From positions 1 through 6,170 of the forward strand of contig JAEZQV010000169.1 of the NCBI GenBank assembly GCA_023441125.1: 6,170 nt of DNA, given 5' to 3'. This document shows, piece by piece, positions 1 to 5,233 of this stretch; positions within the stretch are counted from its first letter, which is position 1; the number at the start of each line of letters is the position of its first letter. This DNA comes from Bacillota bacterium (GTDB lineage: Bacteria > Bacillota_C > Negativicutes > Sporomusales > Sporomusaceae). Under the pieces are notes generated by a model. It saw only the letters and a program-made list of their open reading frames with translations. It searched no databases and was not told where the DNA came from. Both the position numbers and the translations under genes were made by a program.

Positions 1-1701
1 GAACGGACCCTAGCCCGGCAAGACCTGGTGCTGAATCCTATGCCCAAAGTGCTTGATCCGGCCTGCGGCTCGGGTAATTTTCTGGTACGGGCCTATGACT
101 GGCTGCTGGCAGAACTGACTGACAAACTGCCGGCGCTTCGAGACCGGTATGCCGCCCGGCAATACTGCATAAGCGACGGACGGGAGACGGCGCTGCTCGA
201 CGGCGGCCGTTACTGGTGCCGGGAGAATCTGCACTATCATATTATCACTCATTGTCTATACGGGGCCGATGTGGATGAACCGGCAGTGGCGTGTGCCAAA
301 ACCAGGCTGCAGGCCAAAAAACCGGGTAACTGGCCGGGAACGGCTACTTGCAATCTCCTTGTCGGCGACAGCTTGTTCAAATGGGAAACTGCCGCCGGTA
401 TTGCCGGGGCGGTACATGAAGACCGCCGGCAGCAACTGGCGGCATTCTGGTCGCGGCAGTATGATTGTGTTGTCGGCAATCCTCCCTATGTCAGCTTCGG
501 TCTCAACCGCGTCGGCAAAATGACTGCTGGTCAGGCGGCCTATTTGCGGACCCATTATCCCCATTCGGCTCAGTATAAGCTGAGTTACTACGCCCTGTTC
601 TTTGAGCGGGGGATTTTAGCGTTGCGGCCTGGCGGCTTTCTGGGATTTATAACGCCTGACAGTTACCTCTTGGGACGGTATTATTCCAGAATTCGCGATT
701 ACATATTGAATACTTGTGCGATACGGGAACTGACATTAATTGAGGACAAGGTATTCCGCGGGGTGTTGGTCGGTATTCCGGCCATTACCATTCTCCAGAA
801 AAATATTGCCGGTCAACCGGCCAAACCGGTGTCGGTGAACAAACTGGGGTGTAAAGGGGCGGCGGCCATATCGCACCAGTACAGCCAGGACTATTTTGCC
901 AGCCAGGCTTATAAGCGGTTTCGCCTGTTTTTTAATGCCCGGGACAAAGCCATTATTGAAAAGATGGAACAAGCGCCATACCGGTTTGGCGACCTAACCA
1001 AAATCAGGACAGGCATGCGCTCGCTGACTGTCCAGGCCGATATCAAAAGCCAAAGCCGGCAGGGAGATACCTGGCGGCCGGGACTAACGTCCTCGGCGCA
1101 AGTATTGCCCTTTACGGCGGTATACCGGGAAGACTGGCTGGATGTTAACCCGGAAAAGCTAAATAAGGGTGGCTGGGATGCCCGGATTATGGCCGGTGCC
1201 AAAATCTTTCTGCGGCAAACCGGCGACCGGCTGATTGCTGCCATTGATCGCTCCGGTTTATACCATCTTAACAATATTCACTCCCTTACCAGCCTGCAGG
1301 CCGGCCTGAGTCTGGAATACCTGGCCTGTGTGCTTAATTCCCGGCTGATGAATTATTATTACCACACCGTGACTCTGGAGAAAGGGCGCTCCATGGCGCA
1401 GGTTGATATCGAAACGGTGGAAAAGCTGCCGCTGCTGTTCGTTTTGCCGCAAGTGGAACAAGTAACGGCTTGGGGGCTGCAATTAGAGTATTTTGCCGGC
1501 CAATTGCATAAACCGGTGCAGGCTGCCCAGCGCGGATTTGATTTAATGGCTGAGTTTACCAGGCTATATAATAGAATGAATCATATCATCTATGACATCT
1601 ATGGTCTGTCTGCTGAGGAGATTGGCTATATTGAGCAACTGGATATCCACTGCGGCCTGGCGGCGACCGGTGAGCCAAAAAAACGCAGCGGGCGCCGGTA
1701 A
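1..1701 (+). CDS. Eco57I/TaqI-type N6-adenine DNA methyltransferase, 5'-truncated
   Basis: The product is predicted to transfer a methyl group from S-adenosylmethionine to adenine N6 in a specific DNA site. The frame is open from the first base (ERTLARQDLVLNPMPKVLDP...), so the true start lies upstream; the GTG at 28 is only an internal codon directly before motif I. Visible landmarks, numbered from that GTG, are SAM-binding motif I DPACGSGNFL at 10-19, a motif II-like acidic segment GADVDEPAVACAK near 79-91, and catalytic motif IV NPPY at 151-154 (bases 478-489). The stretch from about 320 to 480 (IRTGMRSLTV, then LNSRLMNYYYHT and EKLPLL) resembles the TaqI-like C-terminal target-recognition domain. 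No nuclease motif is visible in this part. It could be an orphan methylase, the methylase of a type II system, or the back half of a fused type IIG enzyme; the missing N-terminus decides. The stop codon sits in the loop of the terminator hairpin. Confidence 0.9.
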   Translation, partial: ERTLARQDLVLNPMPKVLDPACGSGNFLVRAYDWLLAELTDKLPALRDRYAARQYCISDGRETALLDGGRYWCRENLHYHIITHCLYGADVDEPAVACAKTRLQAKKPGNWPGTATCNLLVGDSLFKWETAAGIAGAVHEDRRQQLAAFWSRQYDCVVGNPPYVSFGLNRVGKMTAGQAAYLRTHYPHSAQYKLSYYALFFERGILALRPGGFLGFITPDSYLLGRYYSRIRDYILNTCAIRELTLIEDKVFRGVLVGIPAITILQKNIAGQPAKPVSVNKLGCKGAAAISHQYSQDYFASQAYKRFRLFFNARDKAIIEKMEQAPYRFGDLTKIRTGMRSLTVQADIKSQSRQGDTWRPGLTSSAQVLPFTAVYREDWLDVNPEKLNKGGWDARIMAGAKIFLRQTGDRLIAAIDRSGLYHLNNIHSLTSLQAGLSLEYLACVLNSRLMNYYYHTVTLEKGRSMAQVDIETVEKLPLLFVLPQVEQVTAWGLQLEYFAGQLHKPVQAAQRGFDLMAEFTRLYNRMNHIIYDIYGLSAEEIGYIEQLDIHCGLAATGEPKKRSGRR

Positions 1702-1725
1702 CGACACCCTCTGCGTTTCTTTTTT
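1677..1725. terminator. Bidirectional Rho-independent terminator between convergent genes
   Basis: Arms 1681-1692 and 1707-1718 form a 12-bp stem (AAACGCAG, one C/T mismatch, then GGG) around a 14-base loop. On the plus strand the stem runs into TTTCTTTTTT (1716-1725). On the minus strand it runs into a seven-T tract (complement of 1677-1683). It therefore fits the ends of both the methyltransferase (+) and the 55-residue gene (-). The last methyltransferase codons and stop lie inside the hairpin. Confidence 0.8.
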
Positions 1726-1730
1726 GCCGC

Positions 1731-1898
1731 CTACTGTTGGGGGCGGGCTTTACTATCCTTGGTTGGCGGGAGAACGCCGGCTGCTTTTTTGCTGGTCAGG
1801 TTATCCGCGTCTTTCCCGCCGTAAGGACCTTGCTGATTCTGCGCCAGACCCGAGGGGCCATGCGGGGACTTCTGATTGTTGTCGTATATGCTGCCCAT
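1731..1898 (-). CDS. Small Gln/Asn/Pro/Gly-rich hypothetical protein (55 aa)
   Basis: I do not recognise this family. Translation from the ATG at 1898 down to the TAG at 1731-1733 gives a complete 55-residue protein starting MGSIYDNNQKSPHGPSG and ending TKDSKARPQQ. It has no cysteine, tryptophan or hydrophobic segment and is rich in Q, N, P, G, S and K, so it is likely soluble and disordered. There is no signal peptide. The case for a real gene is the near-ideal ribosome site AGGAGGTGAT at 1905-1914 and a terminator 6 bases past the stop. It is convergent with the methyltransferase and divergent from the CAP gene. The composition recalls small spore or coat proteins of Firmicutes, but no known spore-protein motif is visible, so a spore role is speculation. 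Plus-strand frames across it lack comparable signals and look like shadows. Confidence 0.72.
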   Translation of the reverse strand: MGSIYDNNQKSPHGPSGLAQNQQGPYGGKDADNLTSKKAAGVLPPTKDSKARPQQ

Positions 1899-1904
1899 AT
1901 AATA

Positions 1905-1914
1905 ATCACCTCCT
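1905..1914 (-). promoter_or_regulatory. Strong ribosome binding site of the 55-aa gene
   Basis: Read on the minus strand this is AGGAGGTGAT, a ten-base match to the anti-Shine-Dalgarno end of 16S rRNA. Six bases separate it from the ATG at 1898 (ten if only AGGAGG is counted). It is the best ribosome site in the window and the main reason for calling this very short gene. Confidence 0.8.
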
Positions 1915-2008
1915 GGTGGATAGTGTTCCCCATTTGGCTGTTCCGTGTGCGGAAATTTAAGTTTGGCGGCTTGGTTTCTTTACCAGCAGGCTTGCAGACA
2001 AAAAATAC

Positions 2009-2040
2009 TAACATTATGTTAACAGGAAATTAATCATTCA
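2009..2040 (-). promoter_or_regulatory. Weak promoter candidate with overlapping palindrome, 55-aa gene
   Basis: On the minus strand TGAATG (2035-2040) and CATAATG (2012-2018) are separated by 16 bases, loosely like a sigma-G promoter (TGAATA/CATACTA) but one or two bases short in spacing. CATAAT could also be a sigma-A -10 with no good -35. The -10 candidate sits inside a perfect 13-base palindrome, TAACAT-T-ATGTTA (2009-2021), that could be an operator. The leader to the ATG would be about 100 bases long. This is a weak call. Confidence 0.25.
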
Positions 2041-2092
2041 GCGCGAATATAGAGAAAGTCAGATTGTATCATCATTCCGTAATCACCAATTT

Positions 2093-2101
2093 TGCTATAA
2101 T
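2093..2101 (+). promoter_or_regulatory. Extended -10 promoter of the CAP-domain gene
   Basis: TGCTATAAT carries a perfect TATAAT hexamer (2096-2101) preceded by the extended -10 TGn. No good TTGACA exists 17 bases upstream (2073-2078 reads CATTCC), which is tolerable for an extended -10 sigma-A promoter. Transcription would start near 2108, about 30 bases before the ATG. Confidence 0.6.
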
Positions 2102-2139
2102 TTAAAAACAAAACTGGAAAGTAGGTTGGTGTTCAATCT

Positions 2140-2871
2140 ATGAAACTCAAAAAGCAGCTGGCAAAAATGGTTTTTGGTGTAGTAATCATGTCCCTGGTTA
2201 CCACTTCGTTTGGCGGGGCTTGGGCTACCGCGGCCTATGCAGCTTCAGCCGAGGAGGAGACGGCAGTGGAAAATGATGGCGGTAATGCGGCCATCGGCGG
2301 AATTCTGGCGCTTGGTCTGATTGCCGTACTGGCCGGCGGCAAAAAAGGCGGCGGCAGCAAGACTCCTGCCAAGACTACCGATACGGCGGCGCCGGCTCAA
2401 CCGGCTGCCGGTACCACGACGGCCAATACCACCAGTACCGGGTCGGTAGCGACGAAACCGGCGACAACAACAGCTGCTTCTGCCGGACTTACGGCTGACG
2501 AAGCCAAAGCCTTTCAGTTGTTAAATGCCGATCGTGCCGCCAAGGGTTTGCCGGCGCTAAAGGTTAATATGAATCTGGTGCATTTGGCTGAGAATTATGG
2601 CCAGGACATGATTAACCGCAACTATTTTTCGCATTACAATCCGGAGGGACAGTCCCCTTTTGACCGAATGACGCAAGCCGGTATCAGTTACCGCTATGCC
2701 GGCGAGAACCTGGCTATCAACAGCAGCGTCCCGGCTGCTGAAAACGCTTTTATGAACAGCTCCGGACACCGCGCCAATATTTTAAGTCCCAACTATACCG
2801 ATGTGGGCGTCGGTGTACGCAAAGATGCGGCCGGTTCCGTCTATGTGGTGCAGGAATTTATCAGTCAATAA
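2140..2871 (+). CDS. Secreted CAP/SCP-domain protein, YkwD-like (243 aa)
   Basis: An exported protein of the CAP (cysteine-rich secretory/PR-1) superfamily; bacterial YkwD-type members occur widely in spore formers and their biochemical role is mostly unknown. Residues 1-36 form a signal peptide: KLKKQ, a hydrophobic core, and an AYA-A type cleavage site near 34. Residues 48-66 are a second Gly/Ala/Leu hydrophobic stretch ending GGKKGGG, which could be a membrane segment. Residues 72-115 are a Thr/Ala/Pro linker of the kind that crosses cell wall. The CAP domain fills 117-243, with the expected FSHYNPEG (H165), AGENLA (E189), E201 and NSSGHRANIL (H210) making the usual His/Glu cavity. The Trp normally just before N-S-x-G-H-R is Phe here (F204). 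The ribosome site is poor (AGG at 2123-2125), so the start rests on the signal peptide. A single-gene unit is likely. Confidence 0.9.
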   Translation: MKLKKQLAKMVFGVVIMSLVTTSFGGAWATAAYAASAEEETAVENDGGNAAIGGILALGLIAVLAGGKKGGGSKTPAKTTDTAAPAQPAAGTTTANTTSTGSVATKPATTTAASAGLTADEAKAFQLLNADRAAKGLPALKVNMNLVHLAENYGQDMINRNYFSHYNPEGQSPFDRMTQAGISYRYAGENLAINSSVPAAENAFMNSSGHRANILSPNYTDVGVGVRKDAAGSVYVVQEFISQ

Positions 2872-2881
2872 ACACTACGAT

Positions 2882-2923
2882 AAAAGCAAAATCCCGCGCA
2901 AGGGTGCGCGGGATTTTGCTTTT
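2882..2923. terminator. Perfect 19-bp bidirectional terminator
   Basis: Arms 2882-2900 and 2905-2923 are exact inverse complements around the four-base loop AGGG. The GC-rich heart (TCCCGCGCA) is flanked by AAAAGCAAAA and TTTTGCTTTT, giving U-rich 3' ends on both strands. It lies 10 bases past the CAP stop and 2 bases past the stop of the minus-strand Cys-rich gene, serving both. Confidence 0.92.
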
Positions 2924-2925
2924 CC

Positions 2926-3204
2926 TTACATGCATTTAGGACAGTTGCCGTGATGCTGGTGGTAATCGAATTCATGGCCGCAGTAGGGACATATTTTGTA
3001 CAAACGGTGAGTGCAGATTTTATATAGTTTATAGTAGCATTTAAAAGTTTTTACACATTCCTTGGTGGGCATGCATTTCACTTTGGGCATACAGCAGGAC
3101 ATATCCATATCCTGGCAGTCGTCCATCTCGTATTTCTCCATACAGCCGCATTTGTTGTACTCGTCATCACACTTCCAGTAAGGATACTTTTTATAAGCCT
3201 TCAT
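2926..3204 (-). CDS. Cys/Tyr/Lys-rich protein with C-terminal zinc-ribbon pattern (92 aa)
   Basis: No family is recognised with certainty. The protein starts MKAYKKYPYWKCDDE and has 14 cysteines (12, 19, 21, 30, 37, 38, 44, 50, 56, 64, 72, 75, 88, 91), many Tyr and Lys, six Met between 22 and 45, and no hydrophobic segment. The C-terminus has CPYCGHEF followed by NCPKC, a Cx2C-x12-Cx2C zinc-ribbon spacing, with HQHH between. The N-terminal two thirds has irregular Cys spacing, as in cross-linked spore coat or exosporium proteins. The start at 3204 is chosen because AAGGAGGT (3215-3222) lies just upstream. A 19-residue longer reading from ATG 3261 has no ribosome site and would begin at the predicted transcription start. 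A sigma-K/E-like promoter (3268-3295) supports expression in the mother cell. A spore-surface or metal-binding role is inference. Confidence 0.82.
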   Translation of the reverse strand: MKAYKKYPYWKCDDEYNKCGCMEKYEMDDCQDMDMSCCMPKVKCMPTKECVKTFKCYYKLYKICTHRLYKICPYCGHEFDYHQHHGNCPKCM

Positions 3205-3214
3205 CAAAAGCAGT

Positions 3215-3222
3215 ACCTCCTT
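3215..3222 (-). promoter_or_regulatory. Ribosome binding site fixing the Cys-rich gene start
   Basis: Read on the minus strand this is AAGGAGGT, 10 to 11 bases before the ATG at 3204. It selects that ATG over the in-frame ATG at 3261. Confidence 0.8.
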
Positions 3223-3242
3223 ATTATTTAGATGGCTGACTT

Positions 3243-3257
3243 TCACCCCCAGGGTGA
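3243..3257. repeat. Short perfect palindrome TCACCC-CCA-GGGTGA in the Cys-rich leader
   Basis: A 6-bp perfect inverted repeat with a 3-base centre lies just downstream of the predicted minus-strand transcription start (about 3260) and 20 bases before the ribosome site. It could be a small 5' stabilising hairpin in the mRNA or a repressor or activator site. Its sequence does not match an operator I know. Confidence 0.4.
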
Positions 3258-3267
3258 GCATCTGCTA

Positions 3268-3295
3268 TATTCTATGAAAAATACCGGAAAAATGT
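3268..3295 (-). promoter_or_regulatory. Sigma-K/sigma-E-like sporulation promoter, Cys-rich gene
   Basis: On the minus strand ACA (3293-3295), a 16-base spacer, then CATAGAATA (3268-3276). The B. subtilis sigma-K pattern is AC-N16/17-CATAnnnTA, and all fixed positions match. The sigma-E -10 (CATACANT) matches with one change. Predicted start is about 3260, giving a 55-base leader. The match is to known consensus; the regulation itself is inference. Confidence 0.55.
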
Positions 3296-3500
3296 TATGT
3301 AGTTTTCACTATCAGTATGGTTTTTTTCAAATTTCAGCAGGACAAGCAATGAATTTACAGTAGAACGATTCATTTTACATACTTTTAGTATTCCCCAAGT
3401 CATCTTTTACCCGGATGCATCATAGTTATACTTTAGGAATTGCCTGTAGGAACAACAGTCTCAGGATGTACCGCCTATTGCCATTTTTTGATTTGTTGTC
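3296..3500. other. AT-rich intergenic spacer without a recognisable gene
   Basis: This is the centre of the 353-base gap between the divergent Cys-rich and SPOCS genes. Both strands are broken by frequent stops, and I see no ribosome site followed by a credible reading frame, no tRNA and no strong hairpin. Only a weak 7-bp inverted repeat (AATGAAT at 3348-3354, ATTCATT at 3368-3374) and T-rich runs were noted. It could hold binding sites for sporulation regulators. Confidence 0.5.
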
Positions 3501-3528
3501 ACATAAAAATTAGTGCAGGCATATATAT
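3501..3528 (+). promoter_or_regulatory. Sigma-K/E-like promoter of the SPOCS gene pair
   Basis: ACA (3501-3503), a 16-base spacer, then GCATATATAT (CATA at 3520-3523). The spacing equals that of the divergent promoter at 3268-3295. The downstream TA of the sigma-K -10 is offset by one base, so the match is partial. The start would be near 3535, leaving a leader of about 20 bases carrying the ribosome site AAAGGGGGG (3542-3550), 7 bases before the ATG. Confidence 0.42.
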
Positions 3529-3557
3529 AACTAGAATATACAAAGGGGGGAATCTGC

Positions 3558-4232
3558 ATGAATGATAGAGCTATTAACGACAAGTGCACCCTGGGAGCGT
3601 CAACAGGTACAATTATTGTCCGGCAGATAGTGGGAGAAAAGGAAAAGCAAAAAGCTCTGGATATCCACATCGTTGTACCGGATAATAAGCCGTCCATTGA
3701 GCAGATTGTTGATGTGTTTGTAAAAGATGTGGACATCTGCAGCATTGATGTTATTACAGATAAAGTTATTGTCCGGGGAGAATTCGAAATTAAGGCTATT
3801 TATGTAGCCGACCTGCCGGATCGACCTGTTCATGCCGTACAAATTAAACACTACAAATGGACGCAGGATATTGACCTGGCGGGCGCACGCCGCGGCATGG
3901 ATGCCGAAGCCAGTGTGGTCGTCGAGTTTGTTGATTATGATGTTGACCATCACTATCGCGCCTACAAGTATAAAAACTTTGATCCTATTGACTGCGAAGA
4001 AGAAGATGATGATGACACTGACACTGAATGCGACACTGATGAGACCACCGATAGTACCGATACTACTGATACCGACGACGACGACTGCGGGCATCACCAC
4101 CACCACCACCATCATCATCATGCTTGCCGCGAGTTTGACGTATCCGTTATCCTCAAAGTTATAGCCAAAGTTATGACCGACCGCGAAGTAACGATTGGCA
4201 CTAGTACACTGCCAACCACGCCCAAAGGGTAA
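3558..4232 (+). CDS. SPOCS-domain (DUF3794) protein with acidic/His10 insert (224 aa)
   Basis: A predicted spore-envelope protein. Residues 18-130 match the SPOCS/DUF3794 fold, known from SipL, the SpoIVA-interacting coat protein of C. difficile; key stretches are IEQIVDVFVKDVDI (47-60), DVITDKVIVRGEFEIKAIYVADLP (64-87), VHAVQIKHYKW (91-101) and VVVEFVDYD (120-128). The last strand resumes at 191-214 (EFDVSVILKVIAKVMTDREVTIG). Between them is an insert of about 60 residues absent from the downstream paralog: YRAYKYKNFDP, then residues 147-176 made only of D/E (19), T/S (10) and one C, then CG, ten His (179-188) and AC. Cys 146, 158, 177 and 190 bracket the tracts. No signal peptide or membrane segment, consistent with mother-cell cytoplasmic assembly. 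Likely co-transcribed with the next gene 35 bases on. Metal binding is inferred from the His/Asp/Cys content. Confidence 0.88.
   Translation: MNDRAINDKCTLGASTGTIIVRQIVGEKEKQKALDIHIVVPDNKPSIEQIVDVFVKDVDICSIDVITDKVIVRGEFEIKAIYVADLPDRPVHAVQIKHYKWTQDIDLAGARRGMDAEASVVVEFVDYDVDHHYRAYKYKNFDPIDCEEEDDDDTDTECDTDETTDSTDTTDTDDDDCGHHHHHHHHHHACREFDVSVILKVIAKVMTDREVTIGTSTLPTTPKG
3996..4121 (+). repeat. Imperfect trinucleotide tract (GAA/GAY/ACY then CAY x10) in coding DNA
   Basis: Codons GAA x3, GAT/GAC x4, mixed ACY/GAY, GAC x4, then CAT, CAC x5, CAT x4 (4092-4121). The low-complexity code gives the acidic and His tracts of the first SPOCS protein. All repeats are in three-base units, so replication slippage would lengthen or shorten the tract without breaking the frame. 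Codons are mixed within each run, which points to some selection on the residues and not only recent slippage. Confidence 0.75.
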
Positions 4233-4253
4233 GGGTGAACAGGCATACCAGAA

Positions 4254-4264
4254 AAGGGGGGGAG
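4254..4264 (+). promoter_or_regulatory. Ribosome binding site fixing the start of the SPOCS-SH3 gene
   Basis: AAGGGGGGGAG lies immediately before ATG 4268. The purine run supports this ATG over the in-frame GTG at 4235, which sits only 2 bases after the previous stop and has the ribosome site inside its own coding sequence. Confidence 0.7.
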
Positions 4265-4267
4265 ACA

Positions 4268-5224
4268 ATGGACGAAGATAAAACAAGGGTGGTTTCAGCC
4301 TCGACCGATACCTTGAATACCACGACAAAATCCGTTACAGGCACGACTACCGTAGACAGCTCCGAACTCGTATGCGGCTGCCCGGAACCCGGGCCGGAAA
4401 CCATTGAGATCGAACAGGTCTTAGGGGCCGAAATGTCGCAGCGGGTCGTCGAACTGGATATGTTCGTTCCTGCAGGGGAACCTGACATTCAACAGGTTAT
4501 TGACGTTTATGTAAAAGATTTGGAAATAAAGAAGATTGACGTAATCCGGGATAAGGTTATCGTCCGCGGCGATTTAGAGGTCAAAGTCATGTATGTGGCC
4601 GATTTGCCGGATGAGCCGGTTCATGCCTATGAAAAGAAACATATCCGCTGGACCCGGGATATTGAGGTAGATGGTGCCGAACCGGACATGAAAGCTACCG
4701 CCGACGTAGCGGTTGAATTTGTCGACTACGACTTTCATCGCCACCATGATCCGCGTAAGGTACACATTACTATTGTACTTAAGGTCTGGGTTAGAGTAGT
4801 AACTACCACCCAAATGGATGTGTATGCTATGAGTCCTGTTGATGAAGTCGGGATCGTGGAAAGCACTACCGCCAGCAATTCCAACTCGGATCACGCCAGT
4901 TCCAGCCAGTTTGCCAGCGACATGACATCGGCTTCCGAAACGGGCGGCGGCAATATAGAAGGCTATGGTGAGCAAAATGTTGTTGTCACCGGGCCGATGA
5001 CCCCGACGGCAGGTACACCTACCGGTATCAGCGGAACCGTAACCGTCAGCGGCGATAAGGTTAATATCCGCAGCGGGCCGGGCACTAATTTCCCGATCGT
5101 CACCAAGGTAAACCGCGGGACTACGCTAACTGTGAAAGAGCAGGCCTTTGGCTGGTATAAAGTAGTCCTGACCGACGGCACAACGACTGGCTGGATTGCC
5201 AGCTGGCTGGTAAGTGGTACGTAA
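4268..5224 (+). CDS. SPOCS-domain (DUF3794) protein with C-terminal SH3b domain (318 aa)
   Basis: A predicted spore-envelope assembly or anchoring protein, paralogous to the upstream gene. Residues 1-45 are Thr/Ser-rich with a CGC motif (36-38). The SPOCS domain spans about 46-187: IQQVIDVYVKDLEIKKIDVI (74-93), DKVIVRGDLEVKVMYVADLPDEPVHA (95-120), VAVEFVDYD (147-155), then FHRHHDP (156-162) where the paralog carries its large insert, and VHITIVLKVWVRVV (165-178). Residues 188-253 form a Ser/Asn/Gly/Thr-rich linker. Residues 255-316 are a bacterial SH3 domain: VNIRSGPGTNFPIVTKVNRG, WYKVV, TGWIASWLV. SH3b domains usually bind cell-wall peptides or glycans. SipL and SpoVID carry LysM at this place, so the SH3b may be the peptidoglycan (cortex) anchor; that is inference. 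It follows the first SPOCS gene by 35 bases and is ended by a strong hairpin, so the two form an operon. Confidence 0.9.
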   Translation: MDEDKTRVVSASTDTLNTTTKSVTGTTTVDSSELVCGCPEPGPETIEIEQVLGAEMSQRVVELDMFVPAGEPDIQQVIDVYVKDLEIKKIDVIRDKVIVRGDLEVKVMYVADLPDEPVHAYEKKHIRWTRDIEVDGAEPDMKATADVAVEFVDYDFHRHHDPRKVHITIVLKVWVRVVTTTQMDVYAMSPVDEVGIVESTTASNSNSDHASSSQFASDMTSASETGGGNIEGYGEQNVVVTGPMTPTAGTPTGISGTVTVSGDKVNIRSGPGTNFPIVTKVNRGTTLTVKEQAFGWYKVVLTDGTTTGWIASWLVSGT

Positions 5225-5233
5225 GCCGCACAG

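Noticed and set aside
28..30. GTG at 28 as the methyltransferase start
   Set aside because: The frame is open to the first base, and motif I would begin only 10 residues in, leaving no room for the normal N-terminal region; the gene is simply cut by the window.
909..1274. 121-codon minus-strand frame inside the methyltransferase
   Set aside because: Overlaps well-conserved methyltransferase sequence; no ribosome site or domain.
1592..2033. Plus-strand frames crossing the end of the methyltransferase and the 55-aa gene
   Set aside because: They run through the terminator or antisense to the 55-aa gene, and lack ribosome sites and recognisable domains.
3205..3261. 19-residue N-terminal extension of the Cys-rich protein
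   Set aside because: No ribosome site before 3261, the predicted transcription start falls at about the same point, and AAGGAGGT precedes the ATG at 3204.
3348..3374. 7-bp inverted repeat AATGAAT/ATTCATT as an operator or hairpin
   Set aside because: Short, AT-rich, with a 13-base loop, so expected by chance in such sequence.
4092..4121. His10 as a cloning-vector tag artefact
   Set aside because: It lies inside a domain, not at a protein end, is joined to a mixed-codon acidic tract, and natural flanking genes continue on both sides.
3996..4121. CRISPR or minisatellite array
   Set aside because: The repeats are three-base coding units with no spacers and preserve a continuous reading frame.
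4235..4267. GTG at 4235 as start of the SPOCS-SH3 gene
   Set aside because: It has no ribosome site of its own, and the strong purine-rich site lies inside this stretch directly before ATG 4268.
3600..4328. 242-codon minus-strand frame opposite the first SPOCS gene
   Set aside because: A shadow: the complement of the His/Asp tract gives meaningless Met/Val runs, and there is no ribosome site.
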